NCBI RefSeq assembly: GCF_037392515.1 | Contig: NC_090291.1 | Span: forward strand, 31,562,501 to 31,626,500 | Direction: 5' to 3' | DNA from: Haliotis asinina | Lineage: Eukaryota; Mollusca; Gastropoda; Lepetellida; Haliotidae | DNA length: 64,000 bases | Shown here: in pieces, positions 23,051-35,600 of the stretch | Numbering within the stretch: position 1 is the first letter of the stretch | How the letters are laid out: each line of letters begins with the position of its first letter | Program-made: the position numbers and the translations under genes | Notes under the pieces: generated by a model | What the model was told of the DNA's origin: nothing | Seen by the model: only the letters and a program-made list of their open reading frames with translations | Databases searched by the model: none

Positions 23051-23617
23051 CATTCGGATATATTCTGTGTCCCAAACAAAAGTGTAGAGAATAAACAAAA
23101 GGCGAAAATACGACTCATTTAGAATCCGCAGCTCCACAAAATTAGAATTTTTCTGGGCGTTTTTCTTTTCTTTTCTGTTTTCTTTCTTTTTTATTGGGTC
23201 TCTATATATTTCTAACAAAAGTATATTCATAAATGAGTGGAGTTTATTTCCGAGACGAAATGTGAGTATTTGTGTCTACTCATTCAACATGGAGAGTTTA
23301 AGGCTTTCTGCACATCAACTACACGACGGAGTATCCTGTTGCAAAACGTTCAAAGGCCTCCTGTTTCTTATTTATCATGCCATGATTCTTAACACGCTAT
23401 CTAAATCTAATAGATTTCGACCATCAACACATATAGGACTTAAATGGTCACCATTTGAACATAATACGCCAAATCAGCTGAAATGCAGAAAAAATATCAA
23501 TATGAAGAAACTTTGAATGGAATCATGTGTTAAAAAATATTTACTAAAATGTTTAGTTTAAATAATCCCCCTCAACCTCCCTGTCTCACTCTCTGCACCC
23601 CGACACCTCACCACCTT

Positions 23618-23646
23618 CTCTCTCTCTGTCCCTCTCTCTGTCTGTC

Positions 23647-23721
<75 letters not shown>

Positions 23722-23782
23722 AATGCCTCGGCCACACCCTGACCCCCCAAATGTACACCACCCACCACCCACCACCCACCAC

Positions 23783-23814
<32 letters not shown>

Positions 23815-23822
23815 GCCACCGT
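23618..23822. repeat. (CT)n(CA)n followed by (CCACCA)/(CCGCCA)n
   Basis: CT run to 23,701, CA run to 23,721, spacer, then ccaccaccc (23,758-23,790) and ccgcca (23,790-23,820) arrays. Proline-rich or RERERE frames here are not genes. Confidence 0.93.
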
Positions 23823-24174
23823 TATCCCCCAACTGATACATAATTTAGACCTGGGTACTTGCTCTGAGGAGTGTGACCTTGACTTGATTCCTGGGGGAAG
23901 GGTCAAGCCAAGACGTTCACCTGTCGTTGTCGGAACAGCTGAGATACTGAGTGTCACATTTGCGGACACTTTCGTAAAAACATATCGATGGGGCTCAAAG
24001 TTCACTTAGATAACACTTGTATGTCTAAAACTGGTTTTATACTTACTGACCTACTCAGGGAATATTCCGTGGAGAACATGTGCGTAAATACCTGAGCATG
24101 CACACCACACGTTTAGGATATATATCTAAATGTATAATATCTTTATGTTTCTTACGAACTGGAAATGACGGAGC

Positions 24175-24348
<174 letters not shown>

Positions 24349-24555
24349 CTTTTCGATATGAGTTCGGATCTATGAATCTATGACTATCGGTTGGTGGAAC
24401 TGCCCCCCTATGTGCACGTGCACCGAAGTATATGTTATCATATCTTATCCCTTGGCACGGGTCGGGGGGGGAAGGAACTTTCAACGTCAACTGACGTCCA
24501 TCACGTGGGTCAGTTACCCGACACGGCGATGTCAAACTCTGGTGGACATAAGAAA

Positions 24556-24645
24556 TGGATTTAACAAATTGTATCCATGTCGGGAGTCGAACCTCGGCGT
24601 GACGAGCTAAAGCCTTAAAAATTTGGCTACCCCAAAGCCCCGTAC
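24556..24645 (-). mobile_element. SINE family A, head fragment
   Basis: gtatccatgtcgggagtcga, acctcggcgtgacgagctaa and ggctaccccaaagccccg. Confidence 0.65.
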
Positions 24646-25179
24646 ATCTGAAAGGCGGACGATGCGTTTAGAATGTACTATCCACAGCACAAACAACAAC
24701 TCTACAGCTTCAAATACACTACATTGCATATAGTATCTTTATATGTTTACTATGGTGAAACAAAACCTATTAACCACCTACAACTATGTTTCCAGAATCA
24801 ACCAACACGTAGAATATCAACATTTTTGCTAAGTATGATAATCGGATTATGTGAATAATCCGGACAAAACGTTAAAAAAACGAGCATTTAAGCAAAGAAA
24901 TAATCCTATTTCAAGGTCTAGCCTCCTCCAATTCTCGTCTTCAAGTTGAAACCAAGGTGAGGGTCGGGGGGGATTTACCACTCTTATCTAGACGGTATAC
25001 CTAACTGTACGTGACTCGCCCGTGGGTCACACGTATCAGTACATGCGTTTTTATTATTACTGGTCAGAGGACGTAACTGCGCGCACCGTCAGTGCAGTAT
25101 TCCATGTTCACCGCGACGTCATTGGATGTAAAAGTGCACGTAATTAACATCCGGGTATTCACCTGTGTCTATACATTGT

Positions 25180-25271
25180 CGAGTGAGTTTACTTTTAGGC
25201 CGCTCGAAGCAATAAATCTCCAAAATTGGGCTTCATACATTGTACCCATGTGGGGATTCTTCAGTGTGACG
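25180..25271 (-). mobile_element. SINE family A, tail-side part, interrupted
   Basis: It reads gagtgagttt, gggcttcatacattgtaccc and tgtggggattcttcagtgtg, then is broken by the SINE-B insertion and resumes at 25,515. Confidence 0.75.
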
Positions 25272-25514
25272 TGTGAGTGAGTTCTTTACGCCACACTCAG
25301 CAATATTCCAGCTATATGGCGGTGGTCTGGAAATAATCGAGTCTGGAAGAGACAATCCACTGATCAACAGCATGAGCATCGATCTGCGCCATTGGGAACC
25401 GATGACATGTGTCAACCATGATCCCGTTAGTTGCCTCTTACGACAAGCAACGTCGCCTTTTATGGCAAACATGGGTTGCTGAAGGCCTGTTGTACCCCGG
25501 GACCTTCAAGCGTC
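25272..25514 (-). mobile_element. SINE family B, nested insertion with 10-bp target duplication
   Basis: This 243-bp unit lies inside a family A SINE. cagtgtgacg flanks it at 25262-25271 and 25515-25524. Head to tail (minus strand): acgcttgaaggtcccggggt, ccttcagcaacccatgtttg, a middle including tgacacatgtcatcggttcc, caatggcgcagatcgatgct and cagaccaccgccatatagct, then the tail shared with family A. It defines the limits of family B. Confidence 0.85.
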
Positions 25515-25562
25515 CAGTGTGACGAGCAAATGCTTTAACCACAAGGCTACCCCACCGCCCCA
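25515..25562 (-). mobile_element. SINE family A, head-side part, resumed
   Basis: cagtgtgacgagcaaatgct followed by taaccacaaggctacccc completes the copy begun at 25,180. Confidence 0.75.
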
Positions 25563-25579
25563 ACACAATGTTAGCTCAC

Positions 25580-25632
25580 ATGCGTACAATGTGTGAAGCC
25601 CGTTTGTGGTGTCCCCCCGACGTGATATTGCT
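25580..25632 (+). mobile_element. SINE family A, body fragment
   Basis: gcgtacaatgtgtgaagccc to gatattgctgg, cut off exactly where the full copy at 25,633 begins. Confidence 0.7.
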
Positions 25633-25799
25633 GGGGGTGGTGAGGTAGCCTAGTGGTTAAAGCGTTTGCTCGTCACGCCGAAGACCCGGGTTCGATTCCC
25701 CACATGGGTACAATGTGTGAGGCCCATTTTCTGGTGTCCCCCGCCGTGATATCGCTGGAATATTGCTAAAAGCGGCGTAAAACTAAACTCACTCACTCA
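25633..25799 (+). mobile_element. SINE family A (tRNA-derived), reference copy
   Basis: The tRNA-like head carries an A box (tagcctagtgg, 25646-25656) and a perfect B box (ggttcgattcc, 25689-25699) spaced as in a tRNA gene. A body (gtgaggcccattttctggtg) and a tail (gctggaatattgctaaaagc, ggcgtaaaactaaactcact) follow. It is transcribed by RNA polymerase III if active. The head no longer folds as a clean tRNA by eye. Confidence 0.85.
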
Positions 25800-26525
25800 T
25801 TTTTTTAGCTCCCCAACATTTCGCAGGTGAATCTGTTTTTTGCATGACACGGGGCTCTGTGAGTTCAGTCAATAGCCTTGGACATGCATGTTTAATTAGA
25901 TTTGCTACACCAAGACTCGTCTCATTTAGTGACGGACAGTGGTGATTGTAACTTACATATTGAAACACTGCCCTGAGACCATTGTAGCGTTTTCAAGTCT
26001 CGAAATCACAACTCACATGGACGCTTAATGACATAGGACTTCTTACCAGCGATGTCCAAAGCTATCAGACACAGACAAGCACAGGTTCCCGTGACATTGT
26101 TTAAATATTTCCAAGTCAGTTAATAATACGTAGTAACAAGTAGAAAATGCACTATCCTCAGTCCTTTTTGACACTCGTAATAATAACTTATCAGCAATAT
26201 TAAAGCAAGCACAATTGGGCCTGTCTGGTTTGTCCCCGAATCACATCATTTTCCTTCTTGTCAATGCTTAAATCTATAAAAGCTATCTAAGTCTTTAATC
26301 TCCCAGGATCAGGTTCTGATTTTCCCATCTGACCGGCGCTCCTTTTCTAGACCGGACCTAAACCAACTGGAGGTTTCAGCATTCATCAAGAAATTCCTAA
26401 TGTATCATCTTGGTACCAGGAAGTAGTATACAAGGGCTGTAATCAGATTAGAAGAGAGTTTTTTCAGACTATCCAGTACTACGGCTACTACCACTGAGCA
26501 ATACTCTTATTGCTGTTATTACTAA
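25800..26525. other. No feature recognised
   Basis: Unique-looking AT-rich sequence between SINE clusters. Confidence 0.4.
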
Positions 26526-26527
26526 GA

Positions 26528-26733
26528 CCCGTGAAGGTCCCGGAGTAGAACAGGCCTTCAGCAACCCATGCTTGCCATAAAAGGCGACTATGCTTGTCGT
26601 AAGAGGCGACTAACGGGATCGGGTGGTCAGGCTTGCTGACACATGTCATCGGTTCCCAATTGCGCAGATCGATGCTCATGTTGTTGGTCACTCAATTATT
26701 TACAGACTGCCGCCATATAGCTGGAATATTGTT
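26528..26733 (+). mobile_element. SINE family B, tail replaced by a microsatellite
   Basis: cccgtgaaggtcccggagta to ccgccatatagctggaatat, then taacta-type repeats instead of the usual tail. Confidence 0.8.
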
Positions 26734-26734
26734 A

Positions 26735-26940
26735 TTACTATAGCTATCACTACTGCTGTTAGTGCTACAGTATTACAACTACAGCTCCCTCGACTACTAC
26801 CACTACCACTACCACTACCGATACCGATACCGATACCGATACCGATACCGGTACCGGTACCGGTACTGGTACTGGTACTAATCAATGCTAATACTAATAC
26901 TACTGCCGTCACCACCACAGCTATCGCTGTTACTAGCAAA
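26735..26940. repeat. Trinucleotide/hexanucleotide composite array between two SINE-B copies
   Basis: Tacta/ccacta words lead into six ACCGAT-type hexamers (26,815-26,850) that change stepwise to ACCGGT and then ACTGGT before decaying to taatac. Long frames on both strands are repeat artefacts. Confidence 0.8.
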
Positions 26941-26942
26941 TC

Positions 26943-27195
26943 TACCCATGAAGATCCGGGTTAGAACTGATCTTCAGTAACCCATGCTTGTAGTGAGAGA
27001 CGACTTACGGGATCAGTTGCTCTGGCTCCCTGACTTCGTGGACACATATCACCGTATCCCAGTTTCGTATATCAATGCGCATGCTGTTGATCACTGGATT
27101 GTCTGGTCCACACTGGATAATTTACAGACCGACGCCATATAGCTGGAATATTGCTGAGTGCGGCGTAAAACTTCAAACTCACTCACACTCTCACC
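26943..27195 (+). mobile_element. SINE family B, full length
   Basis: acccatgaagatccgggtta, gtcaatgcg-type middle, ccatatagctggaatattgc and tgcggcgtaaaacttcaaac. Confidence 0.85.
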
Positions 27196-27559
27196 TGACA
27201 AATCCCTCAAAAGTTCGTGTCTACTTTACTGATCCTATATACTTTCTGAAAAGACTAGCACTACGTACAAAAACGCTAAGTGAACTGTAGTTTCTCGTCA
27301 GTCTTATCAGCTCCCCGGGAAAATTGCCTTTTTATGGGCTTCATGTAACAACAATTGCACAAGGGTTGTATAATACGGTGTTCTGTACTTGTGTGTGACA
27401 ACGCCGTACAATAAGCATGTGTTGCACAAACATTGTGATAATAAAGTCTGGATTGCGTTATAAACGTGTCATGTGCATAAATAGATTTCTCTTACATCTG
27501 TAACATAATACAGGACTAGCATATCATTAGTCCTTCAACGAGATCCTGACATATAAACA

Positions 27560-27665
27560 GTAAGTGAGGGAGTTAAGTTTTATGCCGCGTTTAGAAACAA
27601 TCCAGCAATATCAGGGCGGGGGACACCAGAAATGAGCTTCACACATTGCACCTATGTGGGGAATC
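27560..27665 (-). mobile_element. SINE family A, tail and body
   Basis: gagttaagttttatgccgcg, cgggggacaccagaaatgag and cacctatgtggggaatc; the head is missing. Confidence 0.7.
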
Positions 27666-27850
27666 TCAAAACATGCAGGCATAGGCAGATCCAGGGAAGT
27701 GTTGTTTTTGTTTTCCTGGGGTGCGAACGAATGATTATTTATACCTGGGACGGAGGACTGGTGAATTTGGACCTCAAATGCGTAGCAATTAGCTGTGCAG
27801 AGTTACGTCCCATAGTTGTGTTAGGACCCGATGGGATCTAAATCAAACAG

Positions 27851-27990
27851 TATGTGAGTTTGGTTTTCGCGCCTCTCTTAGAAATATTTCAGCAATATCA
27901 CGGCGGTTTACACCAGAAATGGGCTCCACACATTTTACCCATGCGCAGAATCGAACCCGGGTCTGCGGTGTGAAGAGCGAACGAACAGTG
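27851..27990 (-). mobile_element. SINE family A, 5' truncated
   Basis: gtgagtttggttttcgcgcc, caccagaaatgggctccaca and gcagaatcgaacccgggtct. Confidence 0.75.
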
Positions 27991-28484
27991 GTACAAATGA
28001 TTAATAAGATAGTTATTATTTCGAGATCAGAATGGGACTCGACAGGTACTAGAATCTGTACTTTCCTGAAAGCCATCAACAACAGTCCTATTTTAAAATT
28101 AAAGAAACGAGAAGAAATGTACATGGCATAAGGCTACACAACTGTTAACAATGACCTCCAACTGATTTACACAATGATACGCAAGTCTTGTGTGTCAATC
28201 GATCTGGCTCACTCCCAACTATTTCCAGGAATGTATTAGACATCGGTTAGGTATTTGATTTTAAAGAACTTAAAATAACCTCCTAGGGATTTCCGTGACG
28301 TCATCGTATTTTCGCTTTCATTGTACGCGTTTAGGGCTTTCCAGTTTCATTTACAGCCAGCTTACATCACCCTATAGAAACTTGACTGTACCACGAGTGA
28401 TCGAGAGAGAATTTGTTGGGATAGAGCGAAGGAGCTACTTTTTGTTGAGGCCATTTTTTATCAGTATCCCATTCATAAACAGCG

Positions 28485-28655
28485 CGTTAGCTGAATGTGG
28501 AGGAAAGCCTGGATGTTATACAGATGCCTTTTGTAAAATTGGGCTTGGTGCTGATACACGGTATACAATCGATGCGAACACGGATTCGAACCCACAGTCA
28601 TGGTTTTGGCTTGTCCAAGGGAGGCAACCCCGCACAGTGATCCTCAGTCATTAGC
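28485..28655 (-). mobile_element. Possible second tRNA-derived SINE (family C)
   Basis: The minus strand has gactgtgggttcgaatccgt, a perfect B box, about 35 bp after a weak A-box-like ttgcctcccttgg. The tail differs from families A and B. The open frame across it is not supported as a gene. Confidence 0.35.
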
Positions 28656-28822
28656 CCGTACCGTCTTGTGTGTTGACATGCAAATATAAGGAGGTACTAT
28701 TAAGTTGGTTCAGTGTGTGTTTGCTTGTATTTCAGGCAGACAGTCAGAAACATATGCATACTTATAATCAACATCAACCCTCCTAACTGATGCCAAAAAA
28801 ACAGATGAAAAACAATAACTAA

Positions 28823-28885
28823 CATTCTCTATTCAAACAGGAACCTGACAACCATTCTCTATTCAAACAGGAACCTGACAACCAT
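28823..28885. repeat. 30-bp perfect tandem duplication
   Basis: Two identical 30-bp units beginning cattctctattcaaacagg, about 620 bp beyond the GAS8 stop codon. Confidence 0.92.
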
Positions 28886-29504
28886 CCAAGCCATGCCAAA
28901 CCCCATTACAGGGATAGAGGCCAATATGCAGAGTCAACTTATCACACAGATGATGTTTAACTTTTGTTTGCATTCTTGCAAGATTCTAAATAAATGAACA
29001 ACAAATGAAAGTTTCAGTGAGTAAATGTATTTTCTCAAGATATCACAGTCTGTACAATATGCCGGCCATATTGATATATACATGCTTTCTTCCAGCCGGA
29101 GTTATGCCATGCTAATTTCACTCAACATGATACACATAGCAAAATACATGTCATACAATATACTGCCTTTAAAATGTTGGACGGAAGAAAGTTAGCAATA
29201 TACTGACCAACAATATTACTAAAACATGTGTCAAAATCATAAATGAGTTTGTTTGGTCAAATGAAAACACTAACAGAGGAAATAAACTTCTCAATGCCTG
29301 TATTTATCCAAATGGTAAAATTTGCACAAAAATATGTACCCGACATAAAACTTTACAACAAAACGTTTCTGTTTCTTGTAAAAGAGGCACATCTTTAAAA
29401 TTGTTTTCTCTAGACACTTATCAAATAAAACAGTTTTTGTGTTCAAAAGTTGAGATGCTTAGAGTCAGGCAATAAGTAGGTGGGCAGATGAGGACACTAA
29501 CATG

Positions 29505-29654
29505 CTAGGATGGAGCAGAAACAAGTCCTGCTGGACCATGTCCAAGGGTCTGACCGCCAACTGTACTCTCTAGAGGCTTGAAGCCAAGTTCTTCTGTTGG
29601 AATGCCGAACTGCCGCAATTTCGACTCGTAAGTCCTCAGGAGGTCATTGTGAGC
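29505..29654 (-). CDS. GAS8: GAS8 exon 10 (terminal)
   Basis: 49 codons plus TAG, residues 439-487. The acceptor is ttcattag|GCT. It encodes [19 protein letters not shown] and ends [16 protein letters not shown]. The length and end position agree with vertebrate orthologues, so the stop is probably genuine. Confidence 0.96.
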   Translation of the reverse strand, partial: AHNDLLRTYESKLRQFGIPTEELGFKPLESTVGGQTLGHGPAGLVSAPS

Positions 29655-32600
29655 CTAATGAAAAAGGATTGTGTCATTGCAAAGATTTATATTCATTAAA
29701 TTCATTTCTGTGAATAAGCATTTTTTAAATTTGTAAGTATAACATAACCAGTATGTGAAAGCCTGCTTGTATTACCCTATAAAAATCTAAGTGTGGTTTC
29801 TGTGGAGTTACAGAAGGGAGATAACTCAAAACCTGTAAAGAATGTACAATAGTACACATCCGAATTCACGTACCTTGCATACTCTGGCCAGTTCATACTG
29901 CAGATCCTTGATGGCACTGTTCTTGGAGTCAAGCACGTCCTGGAAATATCAACAAGAATATGTAACAGCTGACATACAGATCTTGTCCAGTTTTAAACAT
30001 ACATCAATTTCAGAATTGAATGACTGTGGCAGCACTTAATAAGACTGCATACAAGTAAACAATATAACAAACATAAAAACTAAAAGTTTTCAATCTTGGA
30101 CTTTCAGACATAAATCTCCGTAAGGCTTAAACTACAGCATCATGCGCTTATCCTAAAGATGGACTGAGTGTGAGTAAGTTTAGTTTTAAGTTGTGTTTAG
30201 CAATATTCCAGCTATAGCACATGGGGAACACCAGAAATGGGCTTTACACTAAGTGCCTATGTGTGGAATCGAATGTAGGTCTTCGGCATGATTAGCAAAC
30301 ACCTTAACCACTAGGCTACCCCCCCCCACTGACCCTTGCAAAACTGGAAATCATTTTAGGAAAGGAAATTAGCATAATACTACTGAAATCGCATAATTCT
30401 GTTGAAAATGTATTCATCGAGCAATGTTTTTATACATTTACTTTCAGAATACTGGATCAACTATAAAAAATCCAAAGGTATAAACACTGAGCATTCTTTA
30501 GAAAGGGAATTGACACCCATGAACCCATCAAACCACACCGTGAGAACACAAACATGCTGAGAAAGTATGACATACCTCTAGCTTTCGTGTGACGACGGTG
30601 AGCGCAGTGGGGTCAAGGTTAGATGCAGATAATACTTCATTCAGTTGGGCCTCCTTCTTCTCCAAGGTGTCGGCCAAAGCATTCAGCTTCTTCTCCAAAA
30701 GGAGATTCTTGAAGTTACTCTTCTGTTGAACCTCATGGATGGCTTTGACGAATTTGCGGTACAGATCATCTCTCTCCTCCTGAGTCTGAAGCAAAGATAA
30801 TAACATAGACATCTTCTAACATTCTCTAAACTAGTCATTAAGCATCCAATCCTTAACATCTAGTCACACACTACGCAAAAGTTACTGGTAATTTGCGACC
30901 TGTTCTCTTGAATGCTCATGGGATGAAATAGTCATCAAAGATTGTGTAATTCAACTTGCAGTGGTTTTTCACTTAGGCATGCCACACGGTAGGTTTGAAT
31001 ACTGGTTAGCCTTCATTATGTCGCAAGTTTCTCAGGTTTCTAAGTTTTTCAAATGGAATTCACTATCATCTACGTTCTTCACTTTTTCAGGTTTTCTTTC
31101 ACATCAAGTTGACATGCCTTATATATATGAAATACAGACCAAAGTGGTTTATCTAGACTTACTAAAACTCCCATGGTCATGAACAAGTCCTGTTTTACAA
31201 AATATGGCAGATAATAAAATTAACAAACCAATGTATATACGAGTAAAGTTTGTGTTTTCTTTGGCATTACCTTTTGGAATCTCTGTTCTAAGACTTCATG
31301 CTCCCATTTAAGTGCACGGAAATCATCTTCTGTGACCCGTAGCCTGGCCTTGGTCATCTGCAAAGAAGGGATATAGGTCATGAGTCAAAATAAACATGAA
31401 TGAAACAAGAAACAATCAACTGAGTTTCACAATTAAACAATCATGATGTTATGACTCACACGCTTTCTGATCAAAGGGACACAACTCTTGCACAAATTAC
31501 CTCCCCTTGATTATGCCAATTCCACAATAACGATGGAAATCTTAATCTGTGAATTTTCATCCAATTAAGGATGTCTTTCTAAAGCTGAATCAAAGAATGG
31601 GGAATGGTCACTTTCTCCCATCTCGATAAAGCAAAAACAACATTCATTAGAATCACACCAAGACAGGACCCAGAAATGCAAACCCACCTGTTCCCCTCAT
31701 TGAGACAAGAGTACTTACTCGGAGTGTTTCTTTATCTTTCTCATAGTTGGCCAGCTGTTTGCGGAGGTCTTCCACTTCCTCGCGAGCCTTCTGGAGAGGT
31801 TCGGTCAACCGCTTGTTCTCGGCGATCACCTCCGCCATCTGCTTCTCCATCCTCTCCTCTTTCTTCTTCATTTCCTCAACTTGTTCCTGGAAAATGCCAC
31901 ACCAATTATCAATCACGAGAATCAGTATTATCAGATCTATTTAAACAACCAATGCTTTTCAGAGGTGGGTATAGGTTTTTGAAAATGGTGTGATGTGCAT
32001 AAATAACCAAGATGCCCAATACTGAAGGGGTTTGTATAAGGTGTCTGTAATTAAAAGTCTAACTGGGCACTACTAGTGTTTTGTATCAAAAGAAAAATCT
32101 GCAAACCATGGGAGGGAGAGTTTCATCTAATGGTGAGTGCCAGGAATTATTGTTAGTAACATTTGGGGTAAAAATACAACACAATATGGACCAAATGATT
32201 ACCAAAGTCACAAATATAAAACTCAAAGTTCCAGTAAAGTCTAACAGTTACAATAGACTGTCATTATTGCTTGAACATGTTAGCAAAAATATCCCACATC
32301 ATTTCCATTGAAACCACGTCTTCACTTATCACGTCACACATATTTTGTAGTCACACATATATTGTTGCTTTACCTCATACTATATATAAGTGAATGGTAC
32401 ATACCATAGAAAATACAAGTATCAGTAATTTCCCAACAACTTAAACAATCCAAAAAAGATTCAGATGAACATAGTAAATATATTGACACAACACCTACAA
32501 CATTCTAAGCAAAATCAAAGATGCTAACTCAAAGAAAACAACCTCATTTTAGGTTTGAGTCCAAAGATAAGAAATAGGATTTAGGTTAACTCAGCAGAGC

Positions 32601-35600
32601 TAGAGCAAGCTTTTAAGTGATATTTGTTGTTAGTACTAAAAGCCTTTTTCCTACCTTGAGTGTGTTGATGAGGGCAAGGTTGTTGAGTGTGATATCATTG
32701 TAGTAGTTCTTGATATCACTGAAGGCTTTCTCATGATTCTTCATCAAGGTGTTGATCTGACCGTTCTTCCTCTCCTCAATCTCATGGATCTCAGTCTTCC
32801 TCCTCAGGTCCAGCTCATCTCGCAGTGCTCGCATCTTCTTCTCATACTTTGACTCAATCTCACGTGCTTGACGCTCAAAATCACGCCTCAACTCTGTGAT
32901 CTGCTCATCATTTTTCTGTAAGGAAGAAACACCATATTCATAGACGTCTGAATTTCATAAATTATAATGAAACACTTAAAAAACACATTTATATTTTGGT
33001 AATATTTGGCAACATGACCACAAAAATGAAGTTATTCTGTGCAAGTAGATCTGAGCTAATCAAACAAACAGTGTTTTTATTCAGGTTCAAAACTCGTTTT
33101 ATGTGACTGAAACAATTTGAAACACAGACAGAGAAAGCTGTATTCAAGGATGACTTACCCTCTTCAGGTTCTTGATAACGTCTTCATGAGCCATCTCTTG
33201 CTCTTTGAGTTCCACTTTGAGAGCCCGGCGGTCCTTTCGGAGATCTTTCTCCTCGTGCTGATGAGTGTCTTCAGCCAACTTCAGAGACACTGCACTCTGT
33301 GCCTTCAGCTCAGAGATGTTGTTCTGGTGCTCATACAACAAGTGCTTCACCTTTTGTTTGTACACCTGGAAATAAACAGCAGAATTTGCATGAAAATAAT
33401 GAGAACTATCATATTAGCCTTGTTATTCCCTCAGGTCTTTAAAATAAACACCCTTTCTTATTGTCACTGATAACTCCTTATATGTTTACTGGCAGCAGAA
33501 TTACGTGCATATATATTTTGTCCAAATCAGTGGAACATTTCTAAGCTCCTTTTGAATGGCAGTGACAGTACTTGCTTGACTAACTGTAGGGTTCCGATCC
33601 CAGAAATGTTTGTAGCACTATGATATTCATATGCCTATGATAAACCATAGAGATACAACAGGTTGCAACACTAAGAATGAATTAGGGATTACGACATAAA
33701 TCCATGCAGGAATGTCTCCTCCACTCAAACACAATCTGATAATCTGTGTTGATATATAGACACCTTTTCATTTCAATCATAATCAATACATTGATACAAC
33801 ATTTGAGTTGCTACATCAACACCTCATTATCATTATCCCTCTTCAATATATTGATGCATATTGTGAACTTGGTGATAATGTCACATGGCATACAGACAAC
33901 TTTAACATCTAGAAAATATGCACTGCTTGTAGCCTATAATTAGTTTTTGTCCCTTTACAATGTGTTTGTACTCAGATGTGGACTAAACATATGGCAGTGT
34001 ATGCAACTCCTTCAAAAAGACAGGAAGCTAACAGGGCTGATAACGAAAAACTGTCGCAGGCCCTGTTAACATGCAACCAGGATACTGAGATATGGTTTCA
34101 AAAGAAAGTAATTAAGGGATTACTTGTAGTGAGGTAAACTTAAACATGTGCAAAAGCAAATTTAATAAAACCATGACTTGATGGTCACCATTTGTTCATT
34201 TAAAGTCACTGTCAGTAGAAAAGAACGACATTATTCATTGGCTGAAAGCATTCTCTAGAACAGTCACGTTTTAGTGTTAGATAAATGGGTAGGTTGATCT
34301 GTGGAAATTACAGTTTGATTGATCATGAACTATACAGACATCATCTAGTTACTAGAAATGTAAATTATTTTCCAAGTATTTCCCATAGTAAGTGACATGG
34401 TCAAATATATATCCCTGGCGTACATGGCCGGCTATAAAATAAAGTTGTAAGCCCGTCATGTAACTAGCAAGCAGCTGGCCGCCGAGTATTTCATACACTG
34501 CATAAGGCCTTGATAATAAGCAACATATTTTGCTGTCACAATGACGACCATATCATCAATGGCTTATCTATCAAATAATGTAGTACTACATCACTGCAGA
34601 TGTTGTTTTGTGAGTGAGTATGGTTTAATGCCGCTTATAGCAACATTCCAACAGTATCATGGCTGGGAGCACCAGAAATGGGCTTCACAAATTGAACCCA
34701 TTTGGGAATCGAACTCTGGTCTTAAGAGTGATGAGCGGATGCTTTAACAATTAGCCTACCCTACCACCACTTTTCATACCTTAATTTCCACTTGATGTCT
34801 TTCCTCGGCATCTTCCATCTCTCGATCCTTATTCCTGAGTTCAGCCTTCTTCTCTTCAAGCTGACGTTTTGTGATCTCCCAGAATGTGTTCACTTTGTCT
34901 CGCTCCAGCTGGAAGTAGTTCCTCTCCTCACGTTCTCGATCCAACTCATCTCGCAACCGCACAATGTGCTCTTCCAGCTATTGTATTGTATCATAATATT
35001 GTTTATAAAATTCCATTAAATCATAAATAAGAAATGTACTGCATAGCTATGAGTTCAACATCAATGCAACAATATCTGGATTACAGAAAAAAAAATAGAA
35101 AATGTGTGGATGACCACCCAATCCCGTTAGTCGCCTCTTACGACAAGCATAGTCGCCTTTTATGGCAAACATGCTTTGCTGAAGGCCTATTCTACCAAGA
35201 GACCTTCACGGATCCATCCATGTAGAAATGTTAGAACACCCACATACAATTTAGTTTTATGTATTCTGTAATCACATACAATCTAAGATACCATACAGTA
35301 TCTCACACAAAATACAGTGTGGAAATGTTAGAATATATACATTTTCCTTGATGCAAGAGAATAAACAAACCTGCTCTTTTGTCATTTCCTCTGTTGAGAT
35401 TCCATCGATGACGGTTGGGGTTTTTGCCTTGCCAGACTTCTTCCCCTTCTTGCCTTTCTTCCCACTCTTCTTCTTTTTGGGAGGCTAGAGAGAAAACAAT
35501 ATTAATGGATTCTTCATTGAATGCTAAATCACGGTATCCAAAGTCCCCTGAAGATGTAAGACAGGATCTAATACGAAAGAAATGAAACTATTAATTTGAC

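Noticed and set aside
23549..24009. Frames through the CT/CA/CCGCCA arrays, including 139 codons on the minus strand and a plus-strand frame ending at 24,009
   Set aside because: Much of each is simple repeat. The non-repeat 160 bp is open on both strands (plus: for example GTAEILSVTFADTFVKTY) and I recognise neither; kept only as a note.
25646..25720. A functional tRNA gene
   Set aside because: A and B boxes are present, but the head continues into the SINE body and tail, and I could not fold a complete acceptor stem.
28295..28654. 119-codon plus-strand ORF
   Set aside because: It overlaps a tRNA-like repeat on the other strand and has no recognisable domain.
31604..31993. 129-codon plus-strand ORF over GAS8 exon 6
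   Set aside because: Antisense shadow of a conserved coding exon.
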